A DNA stretch of 64,000 nt, taken from positions 310,001 through 374,000 of the forward strand of contig CAVONS010000007.1 in the NCBI GenBank assembly GCA_963697345.1, written 5' to 3'. Of this stretch, positions 1 through 7,999 are shown in pieces. Numbering within the stretch: the stretch's first letter is position 1; each line of letters opens with the position of its first letter. This DNA comes from Prado023 sp963697345. GTDB lineage: Bacteria; Actinomycetota; Actinomycetes; S36-B12; CAIYMF01. Below the pieces are notes generated by a model that was not told the origin of the DNA, made no database searches, and saw only the letters and a program-made list of their open reading frames with translations. The translations under genes and the position numbers were made by a program.

Positions 1-2
1 TG

Positions 3-176
3 GACATGCTGCGCGAGCGTGGGGCCGGCGATATCCGGGTCTTCGGCGGTGGGATCATCCCCGAGGCCGACATCCCCCAGCTCTATGCGATGGGTGTCGC
101 CCACGTCTTCACGCCGGGCACCCGCACCGACGAGATCGTCGAGTGGGTGCGCGAAAACGTCGCACACGCAGCCTGA
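3..176 (+). CDS. C-terminal part of a B12-binding domain protein (methylmalonyl-CoA mutase type), cut by window edge
   Basis: The frame is open from the first bases and ends in TGA at 174-176, leaving 57 residues. The peptide contains VFGGGIIPEADI, a G-V-A-H-V-F-T-P-G-T strand and a C-terminal helix EIVEWVRENV. This matches the end of the cobalamin-binding Rossmann-like domain of methylmalonyl-CoA mutase, where IPxxD and F.PGT are standard. The N-terminal half, including any D-x-H-x-x-G cobalamin motif, lies outside the window. I therefore cannot tell a stand-alone small B12-binding protein from the end of a large mutase subunit. Position beside sucCD fits propionyl/succinyl-CoA metabolism, which is inference. 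Confidence 0.75.
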   Translation, partial: DMLRERGAGDIRVFGGGIIPEADIPQLYAMGVAHVFTPGTRTDEIVEWVRENVAHAA

Positions 177-242
177 CGGGCGCCGGGCGAGGTTCGTAGG
201 AGCCAGGGGGGACCGGCCGTCGGTCGGCATGGGGCACCCAAC

Positions 243-248
243 TAGTCT
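243..248 (+). promoter_or_regulatory. Candidate -10 box for sucCD
   Basis: TAGTCT lies 33 bases upstream of the sucC start, giving a short leader that carries the GAGGAG ribosome binding site at about 271-276. No convincing -35 is visible, as is usual in GC-rich actinobacteria. Confidence 0.4.
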
Positions 249-281
249 GGCGACCATCGGTGTTGTCAGTGAGGAGTCCCC

Positions 282-1457
282 GTGGATCTGTACGAGTACC
301 AGGCCAAGCACCTGTTCGGAAAGCACCATGTGCCAGTCGTTCCCGGTGCCGTGTGCGAGACGCCCGACGCCGCCCGGCTGGCCGCGCGCCGCATCGGCGG
401 CATGGTGGTCGTCAAGGCGCAGGTGAAGGTCGGTGGTCGCGGCAAGGCCGGCGGGGTCAAGCTCGCTGACGGTGAGGACGAGGCCAGCGACCGCGCCCGC
501 GACATCCTGGGGATGGACATCAAGGGCCACATCGTGCACAAGGTGCTGGTCACCGAGGCCGCGGACATCGCCGAGGAGTACTACGTCTCCTTCCTGCTCG
601 ACCGGGCCAATCGCTCGTTCCTGGCGATGGCCTCCGTGGAGGGTGGGGTCGAGATCGAGCAGGTGGCCGTGGACAACCCTGAGGCCCTGGCGATGATCCC
701 GGTCGATGCCCTCGAGGGCTGCACGCCGGAGAAGGCGCGCGAGATCGTCGAGGCCGCGAAGTTCCCGGCAGATGTCGCCGACGACGTGGCCAACGTCCTG
801 GTCGCGCTGTGGGATGTGCTGATCGGCGAGGATGCGACGCTGGTCGAGGTGAACCCGCTGGTCAAGACCACCGACGGCCGGGTCCTGGCCCTCGACGGGA
901 AGGTGTCCCTCGACGAGAACGCACACTTCCGGCACGCGTCGCACGCGGACCTCGTCGACGTGTCAGCGACCGACCCGATCGAGCTGCGGGCCAAGTCCTT
1001 CGACCTCAACTACGTCAAGCTCGACGGCTCAGTCGGGATCATCGGCAACGGTGCCGGCCTGGTCATGTCCACGCTGGATGTCGTGGCGTACGCCGGCGAG
1101 GAGTTCGGCGGGGTCCTGCCGGCCAACTTCCTGGACATCGGTGGAGGCGCCAGCGCCGAGGTCATGAGCAACGGTCTGGACATCGTCCTGACGGATCCGG
1201 GCGTGAAGTCGGTGTTCGTCAACGTGTTCGGTGGGATCACCTCCTGCGTGGAGGTGGCCAACGGGGTGAAGCAGGCCCTGGAGATGCTGAAGGCTGCGGG
1301 CAAGGCGGTCGACAAGCCACTCGTGTGCCGCATTGACGGCAACCGCGCCGAGGAGGGCCGGGCAATCCTGCGCGAGGCGCAGATCCCCGGCGTGGAACTG
1401 GTCGAGACGATGGATGAGGCCGCACGCCGCGCGGCCCAGCTCGCGGCAGGGAAGTGA
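282..1457 (+). CDS. sucC: Succinyl-CoA synthetase (ADP-forming) beta subunit
   Basis: 391 residues, the usual SucC length, starting at GTG behind GAGGAG. Together with SucD it makes succinyl-CoA synthetase of the TCA cycle, interconverting succinyl-CoA and succinate with nucleotide phosphorylation. The N-terminus MDLYEYQAKHLF is the family signature. An ATP-grasp domain covers about residues 1-210 and contains the segment TLVEVNPLV, whose Glu/Asn bind Mg-nucleotide. The C-terminal CoA-ligase domain has GNGAGLVM and VNVFGGITSC, where the family's phosphate-binding helix lies. sucD follows after 9 bases, so the two are an operon. Confidence 0.97.
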   Translation: MDLYEYQAKHLFGKHHVPVVPGAVCETPDAARLAARRIGGMVVVKAQVKVGGRGKAGGVKLADGEDEASDRARDILGMDIKGHIVHKVLVTEAADIAEEYYVSFLLDRANRSFLAMASVEGGVEIEQVAVDNPEALAMIPVDALEGCTPEKAREIVEAAKFPADVADDVANVLVALWDVLIGEDATLVEVNPLVKTTDGRVLALDGKVSLDENAHFRHASHADLVDVSATDPIELRAKSFDLNYVKLDGSVGIIGNGAGLVMSTLDVVAYAGEEFGGVLPANFLDIGGGASAEVMSNGLDIVLTDPGVKSVFVNVFGGITSCVEVANGVKQALEMLKAAGKAVDKPLVCRIDGNRAEEGRAILREAQIPGVELVETMDEAARRAAQLAAGK

Positions 1458-1466
1458 GGTAGGACC

Positions 1467-2348
1467 ATGGCGATCTTCCTTGATGGCGACTCGCGCCTGA
1501 TCGTGCAGGGGATGACCGGCTCGGAGGGCATGAAGCACACGACGCTGATGCTGGCCTCCGGGTCGAATGTGGTCGGTGGGGTGAACCCCAAGAAGGCTGG
1601 CCAGACGGTGACCTTCCCTGACACCGAGCTGCCGGTGTTCGGCACGGTTGCCGAGGCGATGGACAGGACCGGGGCCAACGTCTCAGTGGTCTTCGTCCCC
1701 CCGGGCGGGACCAAGGGTGCGGTGACCGAGGCTGTGGATGCCGGCATGCCGCTGGTCGTGGTCATCACGGAGGGCGTTCCGGTGCATGACACGGCGTCGT
1801 TCTTCCAGGATGCGGCGAACCGGGGCACCACACGGATCATCGGCCCGAACTGCCCGGGCATCATCACGCCGGGCACCAGCAACGCAGGCATCATCCCCGC
1901 GAGCATCAGTGGGGCGGGCCCGATCGGCCTGGTGAGCAAGTCGGGGACCCTGACCTACCAGATGATGTACGAGCTGCGTGACATCGGCTTCTCCACGGCC
2001 ATCGGCATCGGTGGGGATCCGATCATCGGCACCACGCACATCGATGCCCTGGCCGCGTTCGAGGCTGACCCCGACACCGAGGCGATCGTGATGATCGGTG
2101 AGATCGGCGGGGACGCCGAGGAACGCGCGGCGGCCTTCATCGCCGAGAACGTCACCAAGCCCGTGGTGGGCTACGTGGCCGGCTTCACGGCGCCGGAGGG
2201 CAAGACCATGGGTCACGCGGGCGCTATCGTGTCCGGCTCGTCAGGCACGGCACAGGGCAAGAAGGAGGCCCTTGAGGCGGTGGGTGTGCGCGTGGGCAAG
2301 ACCCCGTCCGAGACGGCGAAGCTGATGCGGGAGCTGCTGGGGCGCTAG
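1467..2348 (+). CDS. sucD: Succinyl-CoA synthetase (ADP-forming) alpha subunit
   Basis: 293 residues, normal for SucD, starting at ATG nine bases after sucC. The N-terminal CoA-binding Rossmann domain shows VQGMTGSEG and GVNPKKAG. The C-terminal ligase domain carries the phosphohistidine loop TMGHAGAIVSG, with the catalytic histidine at residue 250. The family motifs IGPNCPGIITP and SKSGTLTYQ are present. It forms the heteromeric enzyme with SucC in the cytoplasm. No unusual residues were seen. Confidence 0.97.
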   Translation: MAIFLDGDSRLIVQGMTGSEGMKHTTLMLASGSNVVGGVNPKKAGQTVTFPDTELPVFGTVAEAMDRTGANVSVVFVPPGGTKGAVTEAVDAGMPLVVVITEGVPVHDTASFFQDAANRGTTRIIGPNCPGIITPGTSNAGIIPASISGAGPIGLVSKSGTLTYQMMYELRDIGFSTAIGIGGDPIIGTTHIDALAAFEADPDTEAIVMIGEIGGDAEERAAAFIAENVTKPVVGYVAGFTAPEGKTMGHAGAIVSGSSGTAQGKKEALEAVGVRVGKTPSETAKLMRELLGR

Positions 2349-2461
2349 GCCATCGGGGCGCATGCCCGGTTCGTCCAGGATGAGGCGACGGGTTCCCGGA
2401 TGAGTCGGCACGTCACGGGCGACACGCCCGCTCGCGGTCCGGGGCTGGGGTCCCGGTGCGG

Positions 2462-2467
2462 GAGAAT
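2462..2467 (+). promoter_or_regulatory. Leaderless-type -10 box for the DUF6350 gene
   Basis: GAGAAT is followed by six bases and the GTG at 2474. The same spacing recurs before many starts in this window, which is why I prefer 2474 over the upstream in-frame GTG at 2456. Confidence 0.4.
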
Positions 2468-2473
2468 CCGGGG

Positions 2474-4102
2474 GTGAGTGTGCAGGAGTCCCAGGTTCTC
2501 GACGTCGAGCCCGATGATCGTGAGCCGTCCCGGCGGCCCGTGGTCGCCGGCGCTGCCGCAGGGCTGTGGGCCCTGGCCGTGGGCGTGGCGCTGGTCTCCT
2601 GCCTCGTCCTGCTCGCGTGGGCGATCTCACCCAACTCGGCCGGTGACTCGGCAGCTGCATGGCGCGCCGCCGGGTACGCATGGCTGGGCGCCCATCAGGT
2701 ACCGCTGGAGATCGGCGGCCGTGAGCTGTCCCTCCTGCCGCTGGGTGCCCTGCTGCTGGGACTGCTGCTGACGCGTCGCGGCGGACGGTGGGCAGGCCGG
2801 TTGCTGCCTGCGCCGAGCGCGGGTGAGGTTGCGGGGATCGTGGCTGCCTGCGCCCTTGTGTACGGCGCCGGTGGTGCTGGCGTGGCGTGGCTGACCGAGA
2901 GCCCCGGGACTGGCGCTGACCCCGTCCAGGCGTTCCTGTTCACGGCTGTCGTGGCGGCGCTCGGAGTCACGTGGGGCATCGCCAAGGAGGGCGACCTGGT
3001 GGCGCGGGTGCGGGCGCGCACCACGGACGCCGCGTGGCGGACCCTGATGGGCGGCGTTGCGGCCGTCGTCGGCCTGGTGGCGGCCGGTGGGTTCCTGGTC
3101 ACGATCAGCGTGGCCCGACACTTCAGCGAGATCACCGCCACCATGGCTGATCTCGACGCGGGACCCGTGGGTCAACTCGCGCTGACTGTTGTGGGCGCCC
3201 TGTGCCTGCCCACCCTGGACATCTGGGGCCTGAGTGTGATCGTCGGTCCTGGATTCGAGCTCGGCTCGGGCAATGGGCTCAGCATCCTTGGTGGGGAGGT
3301 GGAGATCCTGCCCGCCCTGCCGGTCCTTGCCGCGATCCCGGCAGGTATGCCCGGCTGGGCCCCGCTGCTGCTCGGTGTCCCGGTCCTGCTGGGGGTCCTG
3401 GCCGCTCGCATCCGATGGGGGCGTGACCTGCCGACGCTGACCGGCACGATCGCTTCCGGCGCCGGACTTGCGGGAGTCGTGGCACTGCTGGTCGCGGGGC
3501 TGTGCCTGCTGGCGTCCGGTTCCCTGGGCGGGGGCCGACTGGCTGAGGTCGGGCCCCAGCCACTTCCCGTAGCTGCTGCGGCAGCGGGCCTGGTCCTGCT
3601 GGGCTTCCTCGCCGAAGCTGCCTATCAATCCCTGCATCTGAGCTGGTCGCTGTACCGAGTGCAGCGTCGCGCCGAGATCCGCGGTGCCCGCCGGTCCGAG
3701 CGCGACGAGGCGGACGGCGCTGATGCCCACGCCCCCGTGGATGCCGCGGATCCGGTGGAACCGGTCGATCACACAGAAGTGAGCGCCGAGGAGACCGCCG
3801 AGGGCGCGGCTGGTCGGGATGAAGCCGCTGGACGTACGGCTGATGGCGGTACGGCGGTTGAAGGGGCAGCCGGTACCCCCGTCGCCGTCCAGGAGCGGGC
3901 GGCGCCTCGTGCAACCCGCCAGAGCATCGCCATCCCCGTGGTGATCGCCGTGCCGCCGCCCGACGATTCCACCGTGGACCTTGTGGTCGACGAGGCCGAC
4001 ATGGCCATGATCCGCGCGGCTGTCCACGCGGATCCGGCCGAGGTCGTCGCCCGGGACGAGACCGTCCACGAGCCCGCTGACGGTGTGGTGGATCAGACCT
4101 AG
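2474..4102 (+). CDS. DUF6350 family multi-pass membrane protein
   Basis: About 542 residues. After a short acidic N-terminus there are roughly ten hydrophobic segments (for example VAGAAAGLWALAVGVALVSC and GGVAAVVGLVAAGGFLVTI) running to about residue 400. A hydrophilic, Ala/Glu/Asp-rich cytoplasmic tail follows. The family is typically found directly after sucD in actinobacteria, often followed by purN-purH, and is sometimes annotated as a cell-division membrane protein; its function is not established. Here purN lies about 21.8 kb further on. The acidic tail of about 140 residues looks like a lineage-specific extension. Confidence 0.8.
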   Translation: MSVQESQVLDVEPDDREPSRRPVVAGAAAGLWALAVGVALVSCLVLLAWAISPNSAGDSAAAWRAAGYAWLGAHQVPLEIGGRELSLLPLGALLLGLLLTRRGGRWAGRLLPAPSAGEVAGIVAACALVYGAGGAGVAWLTESPGTGADPVQAFLFTAVVAALGVTWGIAKEGDLVARVRARTTDAAWRTLMGGVAAVVGLVAAGGFLVTISVARHFSEITATMADLDAGPVGQLALTVVGALCLPTLDIWGLSVIVGPGFELGSGNGLSILGGEVEILPALPVLAAIPAGMPGWAPLLLGVPVLLGVLAARIRWGRDLPTLTGTIASGAGLAGVVALLVAGLCLLASGSLGGGRLAEVGPQPLPVAAAAAGLVLLGFLAEAAYQSLHLSWSLYRVQRRAEIRGARRSERDEADGADAHAPVDAADPVEPVDHTEVSAEETAEGAAGRDEAAGRTADGGTAVEGAAGTPVAVQERAAPRATRQSIAIPVVIAVPPPDDSTVDLVVDEADMAMIRAAVHADPAEVVARDETVHEPADGVVDQT

Positions 4103-4159
4103 CGACCGTGCATCAGCCCCGGCACCTCGGGCCAGGGCTGGCGCAGCTGCGGTTGGTGC

Positions 4160-4627
4160 TCAGTCGTCGTCCGGATGCTCAGGCTTCTCGGACTCGTGAT
4201 CCTCGGGCTTCTCTGGCTTGTGGTCGTCCTCGCCGTCCTCACGGTCCTCGCGGTCCTCGGCTTCGCGGCGCTCCGAGTCCTCGCGGCTCTTGGAGGGTGA
4301 TGCCTTCGCGGACCTGTCGTCGGAGGTGGCCCTGGGTCGCGGGCTCGCAGCGGCGGCCTGACTCGTCCTGGTCGGTGCGGGCTGTGCGACCTGTGCCGCC
4401 GGTACTGCGATCTCCTCGAGGACGGTGACCGTCGGGGTCGGCTCGACCACCTTGCGCACCTCGGTCCGGTACACAATCGGGCCGGGCGTGGGGTTGCGTG
4501 TGGTGGTCTCGACGTAGGCGCTGGCGTCGGGCTCCAGGGCGGGCTCGCTCAGGACTGTCTCGTACACGACCGCACCCAGCAGTGCGCTGGCGAACAGGGC
4601 CGCCATCCATCCGATCACAGTGCGCAT
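4160..4627 (-). CDS. Membrane-anchored low-complexity protein (unknown function)
   Basis: 155 residues starting at ATG behind GAGGGAG. One N-terminal membrane segment (about residues 5-24) is followed by a short strand-rich stretch, residues 46-75 (PTPGPIVYRTEV, then VEPTPTVTV). The tail is extremely charged (Asp/Glu/Lys/Arg, residues 100-155) and probably lies outside the membrane. No known domain was recognised. The P-x-P-V-V-x-R-x-x-V-R-x-x-x-P-x-P pattern is shared with the divergently transcribed gene at 4784, so the two look paralogous. They share a 156-bp intergenic region. Confidence 0.6.
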   Translation of the reverse strand: MRTVIGWMAALFASALLGAVVYETVLSEPALEPDASAYVETTTRNPTPGPIVYRTEVRKVVEPTPTVTVLEEIAVPAAQVAQPAPTRTSQAAAASPRPRATSDDRSAKASPSKSREDSERREAEDREDREDGEDDHKPEKPEDHESEKPEHPDDD

Positions 4628-4698
4628 GAGTTCTCCCTCAACTGGTGATGATGGTTGCCATTGTGCCCGGGGCGCAGGAATGACGGGCCCAGAAGCCC

Positions 4699-4738
4699 GT
4701 CAAGGACGTGTCATACATGGCTTGACAGAGCCTTGACA
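4699..4738. promoter_or_regulatory. Inverted and tandem TTGAC elements between divergent genes
   Basis: GTCAAGG on the left and CCTTGAC on the right form a 7-bp inverted repeat. Two TTGACA hexamers (4722-4727 and 4733-4738) are spaced 11 bases apart, one helical turn. They may be overlapping -35 boxes for the rightward gene or an operator. No clear -10 was found. Confidence 0.35.
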
Positions 4739-4783
4739 TACGAGGCCCTGATCGCTTGTCGCGCCGGGGCCGACGATGGTGAC

Positions 4784-5242
4784 ATGAGTGCACACCAGTC
4801 AGTCCGGCGAGGTATCGCCGTGGTCAGCAGCGGGGCCCTCGTCGTCGGCGCGGGCGCCTCAGTCGGGATCCTGGCGGCGCAGATGGCCGACCAATGGTCC
4901 ACGCAGGCAGCCCTGGAGGCAGCGGCCAGTGTCGTCGTGGATCCTGCGGCTGACTTCAACGTCCCCCGACCTGTCGTGGTGACGCGGATCAAGGTCCGCC
5001 GCATCACACCGGACCCGGTGGTCGTGCACAAGAAGGTCTACGTGCAGTCCCCGACGGCCCAGGCACCCGCACCCCAGTACCAGGCCCCGGCCCCCAGGGT
5101 GGCCAGCGCACCGCGGACCTCGACGACCAGGAGCCAGCCGTCACGCAGGGTGGTTGCCCCCGCCCCCGCACCCAAGCCCCCCGCACCCCAGCCCCCCGCC
5201 CCGAAGCCGGTCTCGGGCGGGACGACGTCCAAGACCTCATGA
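4784..5242 (+). CDS. Membrane-anchored Ala/Pro-rich protein ahead of apbE
   Basis: 152 residues from ATG 4784; an upstream TTG would run through the promoter-like region, so I reject it. One N-terminal membrane segment (about residues 10-33) is followed by a patterned stretch (residues 58-86, PRPVVVTRIKV then PDPVVVHKKVYV) and a long Ala-Pro tail. No FMN_bind domain is visible, although the gene occupies the position where flavinylation targets usually sit. Its last residues read KPVSGGTTSKTS, reminiscent of the Ser-Gly-Ala-Thr acceptor of ApbE substrates. The stop overlaps the apbE start (ATGA), implying coupled translation. It resembles the divergent neighbour at 4160-4627. Confidence 0.65.
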   Translation: MSAHQSVRRGIAVVSSGALVVGAGASVGILAAQMADQWSTQAALEAAASVVVDPAADFNVPRPVVVTRIKVRRITPDPVVVHKKVYVQSPTAQAPAPQYQAPAPRVASAPRTSTTRSQPSRRVVAPAPAPKPPAPQPPAPKPVSGGTTSKTS

Positions 5243-6174
5243 GTACCGTGGAGATCGTCGAGGATCGCTGGCGGACGACGCTCGGGATCACCCTGCGGGG
5301 GGCCGCGGGTCAGGAGCCCGATCCCCGCGAGGTGATCCGGGCCCGGCGGATCCTGCGTGTCGAGACCGACCAGCTCGACGTCGTGGCCAGCAGGTTCCGG
5401 ACCGACTCGCAGTTGTCGGCAGTGAACCGCAGCGCGGGCGACTGGGTGCGGGTCGGTTCCGAGCTCGTGGAGCTGGTCGAGGTTGCCCTCGCGGCTGCCG
5501 AGGCCACTGACGGACTCGTTGACCCGTGCCTCGGTCATCAGGTGGACGCAGCCGGCTATCGCAGCTGGGCGGCCGCGGAGGTCGGCGTGCTGACCCCGGG
5601 CGGAGCACCGGTGCGCTCAGGGGCTTGGCGTGAGGTGCAGGTGGAGCCCTGCCGAATGCGGATCCCCTCCGGCGTCGCGCTGGACCTGGGGGCCACGGCC
5701 AAGGCGTGGTTGGCCGACGAGGTGGCTGAAAGGATCGCTGAGGAGACCGGCCTGGATGTCGTGGCCAACATGGGCGGTGACCTGCGTGCCATCTCCCATG
5801 CGGACTCGTGGGTGCTGACCGCGGACCACGAGGTCCCCGGGATGCCGGCCCGGCAGATCGAGGTCACCGATGCGGGCCTGGCGACCAGCGGCCAGGGTCG
5901 CCGACGGTGGCTGACCTCGCTCGGGCCGGCACACCACCTCATCGACCCGCGCACGGGTCGCAGCGCGAGCACGTCATGGTGGGCGGTCTCGGCCCTTGCC
6001 TCGAGCGCCACGTCGGCCAATGTCGCGGCCACGGCGGGCATGCTCCTCGATGATCGTGGACCGGACTGGTTCGTGGCCCACGGCCTGGATGGCCTGTTCA
6101 CGGCGTGGGCGGGCACTGGATCGGCGAAGGCACAGCACGTGGGCCGGTGGCCCGGGACGGGGACTGCAGCGTGA
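5239..6174 (+). CDS. apbE: FAD:protein FMN transferase (ApbE family)
   Basis: 311 residues. ApbE enzymes move FMN from FAD onto a Thr/Ser of extracytoplasmic redox proteins. Family signatures are LDLGATAKAWLAD (residues about 150-162), NMGGDL for FAD/Mg binding, TSGQGRRRW, and HHLIDPRTGRS near residue 240. No signal peptide or lipobox is visible at this start, so it may act in the cytoplasm or the start may be misjudged. It overlaps both neighbours by 4 bases and is the second gene of a coupled operon with a haem membrane protein, a NuoF-like protein and a ferredoxin. Confidence 0.9.
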   Translation: MSTVEIVEDRWRTTLGITLRGAAGQEPDPREVIRARRILRVETDQLDVVASRFRTDSQLSAVNRSAGDWVRVGSELVELVEVALAAAEATDGLVDPCLGHQVDAAGYRSWAAAEVGVLTPGGAPVRSGAWREVQVEPCRMRIPSGVALDLGATAKAWLADEVAERIAEETGLDVVANMGGDLRAISHADSWVLTADHEVPGMPARQIEVTDAGLATSGQGRRRWLTSLGPAHHLIDPRTGRSASTSWWAVSALASSATSANVAATAGMLLDDRGPDWFVAHGLDGLFTAWAGTGSAKAQHVGRWPGTGTAA

Positions 6175-6728
6175 CCGACATGCCTGTCATGTGGTTCGTC
6201 ATCAGGTCCAGCGGGCTCGTGGCCGTGGCGCTGCTGACCGTGGCCGTGGTCCTTGGGCTGATCGGCCCGCGGCTTCGGCCCACGCTGCGGCTCAGCGCGA
6301 TCAGCGTCCATCGGGCGTCGTCATCGGTGGGCACGATCCTGATCGTGGCTCACATCGTCCTGGCAGTCCTGGACGAGTGGATCGTCCTGGACTGGCCGGC
6401 GGCGCTGGTCCCCGGCGTGGCGCAGTGGGAACGATGGGGCGTGGCCCTCGGCGCGCTGGCCGTCGACCTGCTGATCGCCCTCCTGGTCACGACCGCCACG
6501 CGGATGCGCAGCCCACGCATCTGGCGGCGGGTCCACCTGCTCGCCTACCCGATCTGGGCCCTGGCCGTGGGGCACGGACTGCTCGTCGGCTCGGACGCAG
6601 CGGTGATGCGCGCACTGGCGCTCGTCTGCGCGGGGATCGTGGCCCTGGCCCTGTCCGTGCGTCTCCTGACCCGGCCGCGCTCCGTGCCGGCCCCACCCCC
6701 AGCCCTCGCGAAGGAGTTGGCCCGATGA
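6171..6728 (+). CDS. Ferric-reductase-like transmembrane haem protein
   Basis: 185 residues from the GTG overlapping the apbE stop. Five to six membrane segments are visible, with paired histidines positioned as haem ligands: H47 and H61, then H122 and H135. This is the pattern of the ferric-reductase/NOX-type transmembrane domain (FRD). No FAD- or NADPH-binding C-terminal domain is present, so electrons must come from another subunit. The next gene, a NuoF-like flavoprotein overlapping by ATGA, is the obvious candidate. Role inferred: transfer of electrons across the membrane. Confidence 0.82.
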   Translation: MTDMPVMWFVIRSSGLVAVALLTVAVVLGLIGPRLRPTLRLSAISVHRASSSVGTILIVAHIVLAVLDEWIVLDWPAALVPGVAQWERWGVALGALAVDLLIALLVTTATRMRSPRIWRRVHLLAYPIWALAVGHGLLVGSDAAVMRALALVCAGIVALALSVRLLTRPRSVPAPPPALAKELAR

Positions 6729-7999
6729 CTGCATCCCTGGTCGATCCGCTGATGGTTGGCGCCCCTGACGTCCGCCGCGGCTGGAACCGCCCCGGCCTGC
6801 CCGGGCTGGGCGTGGGAGGCCGCCTGGCGGGACAGATGCCTCGTGAGCTCCTTGCCCCGGGCCTGCTGCTGCTTGCCGGCGCCGAGCCAGGTCTGACCAG
6901 ATCGTGGACTGACCACCTGCGGATCTGGGGGCACAGCGCGACGCTCACCCTCGAGGAGCTCATCGCCCGTGTGGAGGCCCAGGACGTCGTCGGTGCCGGC
7001 GGCGCAGCCTTCCCCACCCACCGGAAGCTGGAGTCACTGGCCGGTTCGCGGGTCTCGATGGTCATCGTCAACGGGGCCGAGGGCGAGTCGGCCAGCGGCA
7101 AGGACGGCGTGCTGCTCAGCCACGTCCCGCACCTGGTGCTCGACGGTGCGGTCAGCGCCGCGCGAGCCCTCGGGGCGCCTCGGATCGTGGTGCGCATCAG
7201 CGCCGACCGCCCCGATCTGGCGGCGCTGCTTCCCGTCGCCCTGGCTGAGCGCAGCGATGGCATCCCGATCGAGCTGTCGGTGGGGCCAGCTTCGTTCGTC
7301 GCGGGGGAGGCCACGGCCGTGATCAGCGCGGTCACCGGTGGCCCGGCCCTGCCGACAAGCCTGGGTCTTCCCCCGGCGGCACCCGCACGGCTCGGTCGCC
7401 GGCGCGCACACGTGCTGCTGAGCAACGCCGAGACCTTCGCGCGGGTGGCTGTGGCGACCCGGGGCGAGTACGGCGGATCGGCGTTGGCAAGCGCCTCTGG
7501 TGCGGTGTCGGCTCCCGGAGTGGTGGAACTGCCGCTCGAGAGCACCCTTGCCGACCTGGCCCACGCTGCCGGTGGACTCGTCGGCTCCCCGCGGGTGCTG
7601 GTCACCGGTGGCTGGCACGGGCGATGGGTGACCTGGGACGCTGCGGCTGCGAGCACTGGCCTGTCGCGGGACTCCCTGACCAGCCTCGGAGGGCGTTGGG
7701 GTGCTGGCGCCTTCGTGTGGATCCCTGAGGACGTATCGCCGTGGGAGGCCCTGGCTGCGGTCGCCCAGGAGCTCGCGTTGGGAACGGCTGGTCAGTGTGG
7801 GCCCTGCTGGCGCGGCCTGCCTGCGGTGGCCGAGGGCATCGCGCGGGTCGGTGCCGACCCGTCGGGTTCCTCGCCCGTCCCGCGTGCCGACCTTGAGGCG
7901 TTGTTGGGCCAGGTCGATGGTCGCGGGATCTGCGCGCATCCCAGTGCGGCAGTCGCCGCGCTGCGCAGCGCGCTGGACCTGATCGAGGTGCAGCGATGA
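6725..7999 (+). CDS. NuoF/RnfC-like NADH-binding flavoprotein with altered Fe-S motif
   Basis: 424 residues from the ATG overlapping the upstream stop. VGAGGAAFPTHRKL and VNGAEGESASGKD correspond to the NADH/FMN-binding loops of NuoF (GRGGAGFPTG, NADEGEPGTFKD) and of RnfC. An SLBB-like region follows, then a C-terminal helical Fe-S region. NuoF has S-C-G-x-C-x-P-C; here it reads T-A-G-Q-C-G-P-C-W, so the first cysteine is replaced. C358, C361 and C403 remain, which would favour a three-cysteine site. It probably takes electrons from NAD(P)H and passes them to the ferredoxin and the haem membrane protein. Confidence 0.85.
   Translation: MTASLVDPLMVGAPDVRRGWNRPGLPGLGVGGRLAGQMPRELLAPGLLLLAGAEPGLTRSWTDHLRIWGHSATLTLEELIARVEAQDVVGAGGAAFPTHRKLESLAGSRVSMVIVNGAEGESASGKDGVLLSHVPHLVLDGAVSAARALGAPRIVVRISADRPDLAALLPVALAERSDGIPIELSVGPASFVAGEATAVISAVTGGPALPTSLGLPPAAPARLGRRRAHVLLSNAETFARVAVATRGEYGGSALASASGAVSAPGVVELPLESTLADLAHAAGGLVGSPRVLVTGGWHGRWVTWDAAAASTGLSRDSLTSLGGRWGAGAFVWIPEDVSPWEALAAVAQELALGTAGQCGPCWRGLPAVAEGIARVGADPSGSSPVPRADLEALLGQVDGRGICAHPSAAVAALRSALDLIEVQR

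Noticed and set aside
2627..4069. Long minus-strand frame (480 codons) opposite DUF6350
   Set aside because: Composition and lack of family features mark it as a high-GC antisense shadow of the membrane-protein gene.
5996..6724. Upstream extension of the NuoF-like gene through apbE and the haem protein
   Set aside because: Those genes are coded in other frames with good motifs, and ATG 6725 gives the usual ATGA overlap.
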